Assembly (NCBI RefSeq): GCF_007680605.1 | Contig: NZ_VEIO01000002.1 | Coordinates: 617,899 to 681,898, forward strand | DNA length: 64,000 nucleotides | Source of the DNA: Paenibacillus xylanexedens | GTDB lineage: Bacteria; Bacillota; Bacilli; Paenibacillales; Paenibacillaceae | Direction: 5' to 3' | Shown: piece by piece, positions 61,868-64,000 of the stretch | Layout: each line of letters begins with the position of its first letter | How positions within the stretch are numbered: the stretch's first letter is position 1 | Position numbers and translations under genes: made by a program | Notes under the pieces: generated by a model | Seen by the model: only the letters and a program-made list of their open reading frames with translations | Told to the model about the DNA's origin: nothing | Database searches by the model: none

Positions 61868-62244
61868 TTGAACGAAATAAATAGATTACACAAGTCACTA
61901 CAAATGCAGATTCATCTTACGACCGCTCTAATCATCACCGGATTTTTATTAGTGCTTATTTATAAAAGTTGAACTACCGATGATTTACACGGACACTCCA
62001 AAGACAGAATAACCTTACGATCGCTGTTATCCCCGGATTTTTTGAATCCCTTTTATAAGGGAGAAAATCCGGGGATAAAGGCGAACGCTTCGCTTCTCCA
62101 GGTTTGTTCTGTCTTCTCCGTTATTGTGTAAATGACTGATTCAACTTAATAGATGGTAAAAATCCGGCATTAGACGCGAGCGCTTCGCTTCTTCATATGA
62201 ATTCCGTCTTTTCCGTTAAATGTGTAATCCAAATTTCGTTCAAA
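61868..62244 (-). repeat. Older repeat copy, split in two (copy F)
   Basis: Left half 61868-61952: TTGAAC, GATTACAC, CAGA, CTTACGACCGCT, CACCGGATTTTT. Right half 62152-62244: AAAAATCCGG, GCGCTTCGCTTCT, TTCCGTCTTTTCCGTTAAAT, GTGTAA, TTCAA. Together they make one degenerate copy in the same orientation and order as copy E, which lies between them at the point where the central hairpin loop would be. Confidence 0.8.
61961..62151 (-). repeat. Dispersed palindromic repeat, copy E (inserted in copy F)
   Basis: 191-bp copy with ends TATAAAAGTTGAA / TTCAACTTAATA and all inner blocks (GATTTACAC, CACTCC, CAGAATAACC, CGCTGTTATCCCCGGATTTT, CTTTTATAAGGGAGAAAATC, CGCTTCGCTTCTCCAGG, CTGTCTTCTCCGTTA, GTGTAA). 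No long block between GGCGAA and CGCTTCG, like D. Better preserved than F, which it interrupts. Confidence 0.88.
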
Positions 62245-62283
62245 CAATCTCTACCCATCTAAATGTCGTATTTCCTTCTTTAT

Positions 62284-63288
62284 TTACTCTTCCAGGAAAA
62301 CAAGACCGATAAAGTCCTCCAGCTCCAGGTTGCCGAAGTAATGCTTCACATCCAGACCTGCCAGTGCTGAACGCACTTCAGTCTCGTCATAACGCTTGCC
62401 TCGTAACATGTCCTCGATATCCGCTACATCGCCGACACCGAAGAAATCGCCGAAGATTTTGATATCTTCGATGCGTCCATCCTTGATGTTCATGCGCAGA
62501 TCGATGATGCCCACCGGGAATTTGCGGGTATGCTTCACATTGCTTTCCGGTGACAGGCCGTAGTTCCAGTCCCAGTTGTTATAACGCTCTGCCGAGATTT
62601 CCTTGATCTTATCCCAGTCCTTCTCAGTCAGCTTGTACTGAGGAACGTCCTGCGGCTCCATGCGGAAAATGTGACGAAGCAACTCATCACGGAACTCTTC
62701 AATCGTCAGATTGGTGTCAATCAGATCACGAATGTTGGCAACGCGGCTGCGTACCGACTTGGTGCTCTTGGATTTGAATTTCTCGGGATTGACGTTCAGA
62801 GATGCCTGAACGTGCTCCAGATTCAGATCAAACATCAGCGTGCCGTGACTGAACATGCGACCACGGGTAGCGAATTGGGCGTTGCCCGAAATTTTCTTTT
62901 CGCCGACTTGCAGATCATTGCGCCCGGTCAACTCGGCATTGACTCCAAGTTCGTGCAGCGCTTCAACCACAGGCTGGGTGAATTTGCGGAAGTTATGGAA
63001 GGATTGGCCGTCATCCGCAGTGATAAAACTGAAGTTCAAGTTGCCCAGGTCGTGATATACCGCCCCGCCCCCGGAAAGACGACGTACCACCTGCACACCG
63101 TTATCCTGAACGTACTCGATATTAATCTCTTCAATCGTGTTTTGGTGTTTACCGATAATAATCGACGGACGGTTGATGTAAAACAGCAGGTAGCTGTCAT
63201 CCTCCATCGGCAGATGTTTCAGAATGTACTCCTCAATCGCGAGGTTTACAGAAGGATCTGTAATGCCCTGGTTATCTACAAACAGCAT
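62284..63288 (-). CDS. lplJ: Lipoate-protein ligase
   Basis: 334-aa cytosolic ligase that attaches free lipoate to E2 and GcvH domains using ATP. The N-terminal domain has the lipoate-binding motif RRLSGGGAVYHDLGNLNFSF (about residues 70-89), GRNDLQVGEKKISGNAQ with the catalytic Lys, and SHGTLMFDLNLEHV; a C-terminal accessory domain follows. ATG chosen 6 nt after GGAGGA; the open frame continues 49 codons upstream without a site. Confidence 0.94.
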   Translation of the reverse strand: MLFVDNQGITDPSVNLAIEEYILKHLPMEDDSYLLFYINRPSIIIGKHQNTIEEINIEYVQDNGVQVVRRLSGGGAVYHDLGNLNFSFITADDGQSFHNFRKFTQPVVEALHELGVNAELTGRNDLQVGEKKISGNAQFATRGRMFSHGTLMFDLNLEHVQASLNVNPEKFKSKSTKSVRSRVANIRDLIDTNLTIEEFRDELLRHIFRMEPQDVPQYKLTEKDWDKIKEISAERYNNWDWNYGLSPESNVKHTRKFPVGIIDLRMNIKDGRIEDIKIFGDFFGVGDVADIEDMLRGKRYDETEVRSALAGLDVKHYFGNLELEDFIGLVFLEE

Positions 63289-63550
63289 GGTCATTCCTCC
63301 ATTAATGTATGTGAGAGGCGCTTGGCCCCTTATGTAGTGATACTCGTACAAAAGAATCAGAAAACCGAAGTTCCTGAAATTCCTCTTATATTGTAAACGA
63401 ATTGTCGTTGGGACACAAAGAAAACAAGTAGACACGAAGGAATTGGGCCCGACTCATGATAAACAGATGAACGGAGAAGGAATACAGGATTGACCCATCC
63501 CTCCTATGCCATCCATAATAAAAAGAACATACAGAGAGGATGACGGAAGA

Positions 63551-64000
63551 ATGACCGGTTATATCGAAGTGTTCGGACATGGTGGAGACGTGGAGACAGC
63601 GGCTTCGCGGTTTGGAGGCAGTGCAACGGATTTTCTGGATTATAGCGCTAATATCAACCCGTTAGGTCCTCCCAAAGAGGTTTTGGAAGCATTGCAGCAA
63701 GGTCTGCATTCGGTGCTTCGTTATCCTGACCCGGGCCATCGGGGATTCAAAGCGCTTCTGGGTGAACGTTTGGGAGTAACACAAGAGCAAATTTCGGTAG
63801 GGAATGGTGCGGCTGAAAGTATGGCGTTGATCCTGCTGGCACTTGCTCCGCGCAAGGTTGGAACAGTGGAACCGGGTTTCTCGGAATATCGCGCTTTGGC
63901 ACGGCAATTCGGTGCGAAGGTTCTGCATACGGAAGGTCTAGAAGCGCTGAATTGGCAAGCACCGCCTGAACAGATCGAACAGTTGATGGAAAAGGTTGAC
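63551..64000 (+). CDS. cobD: CobD-like threonine-phosphate decarboxylase (partial)
   Basis: The first 150 codons of a PLP-dependent fold-type I enzyme, cut by the window end. The N-terminus YIEVFGHGGDVETAASRFGG, then DYSANINPLGPPKEVLEAL, YPDPGHRGFKALLGERLG and SVGNGAAESMALILLAL match threonine-phosphate decarboxylase CobD, which makes the aminopropanol arm of cobalamin. Histidinol-phosphate aminotransferase is the near relative; HGG and DYSANINPLGPP favour CobD. ATG after GAGAGGATGACGGAAGA. No cobalamin riboswitch is seen in the ~260 bp upstream. Confidence 0.85.
   Translation, partial: MTGYIEVFGHGGDVETAASRFGGSATDFLDYSANINPLGPPKEVLEALQQGLHSVLRYPDPGHRGFKALLGERLGVTQEQISVGNGAAESMALILLALAPRKVGTVEPGFSEYRALARQFGAKVLHTEGLEALNWQAPPEQIEQLMEKVD

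Noticed and set aside
63289..63550. Cobalamin riboswitch upstream of the CobD-like gene
   Set aside because: None of the conserved B12-box or core blocks is present.
1..64000. CRISPR arrays, rRNA genes, intact prophage or insertion sequence with transposase
   Set aside because: No regularly spaced direct repeats, rRNA sequence, integrase or transposase was found. The dispersed palindromes have no coding capacity.

Overview
The window reads as chromosomal DNA of a spore-forming Firmicute, most likely Paenibacillus. Shine-Dalgarno sequences are strong (AGGAGG-type), GTG and TTG starts are common, rho-independent terminators are dense, and there is a sporulation gene (cmpA). Synteny matches Bacillus: alr-ndoAI-ndoA, and tex-cmpA-sprT followed by a tRNA cluster. 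The genus is an inference from gene content and style, not from a marker gene.

Layout. 0-9 kb: alanine racemase with a MazEF-type toxin-antitoxin pair, a GH36 alpha-galactosidase, Tex, the short cortex protein CmpA, and SprT. 8.9-17.6 kb: a broken-up tRNA cluster (Asn, Ser, then Glu, Lys, Leu, then a second Leu). Housekeeping and regulatory genes (ArsR-like, flavin reductase-like, HAD phosphatase, DeoR) lie between the first two groups. An AT-rich accessory segment lies between two near-identical tRNA-Leu genes and carries a BtrH-like cysteine acyltransferase, two XRE-type regulators, a PAS protein and an orphan UreF. In B. subtilis the equivalent place downstream of sprT and its tRNAs is where ICEBs1 sits. 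17.8-25.6 kb: redox and metal genes (glutathione peroxidase, MntH, Ohr), a c-di-AMP riboswitch controlling a small unknown protein, a HAD hydrolase and small zinc-ribbon, DCC and VOC proteins.

25.7-36.5 kb: one long co-directional locus for a Gram-positive Tad/Flp type IVb pilus. It runs TadZ, TadA ATPase, TadB, TadC, a 58-aa Flp pilin, a TadE-like protein, a DUF5702-like TadG-type protein, a second TadE-like protein, the TadV prepilin peptidase, and a membrane protein ending in an FHA domain. 36.5-47.3 kb is mostly central metabolism and repair: endonuclease IV with a long C-terminal extension, PurU, transketolase, PpnP, glucose-6-phosphate isomerase, YigZ/IMPACT, TetR, YjbQ. 47.5-51.4 kb is a complete sulfate ABC importer (cysT, cysW, cysA, sbp). 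51.7-60 kb holds a PhnP-like hydrolase, an ECF-like sigma factor paired with a ClpP, a YtrA-type GntR/ABC operon with a large palindromic operator, and a MocR/EamA divergent pair. The end carries small membrane proteins, a Cof-type HAD, lipoate ligase and the start of a CobD-like gene.

The main structure not explained by genes is a family of intergenic imperfect palindromes of about 190-230 bp, ending in AAGTTGAACT-type inverted repeats. There are four full copies, one half copy, and an older copy split in two by a younger one at 61.9-62.2 kb. That nesting is direct evidence that the element can move. An unrelated second palindromic repeat lies at 57.3-57.5 kb.
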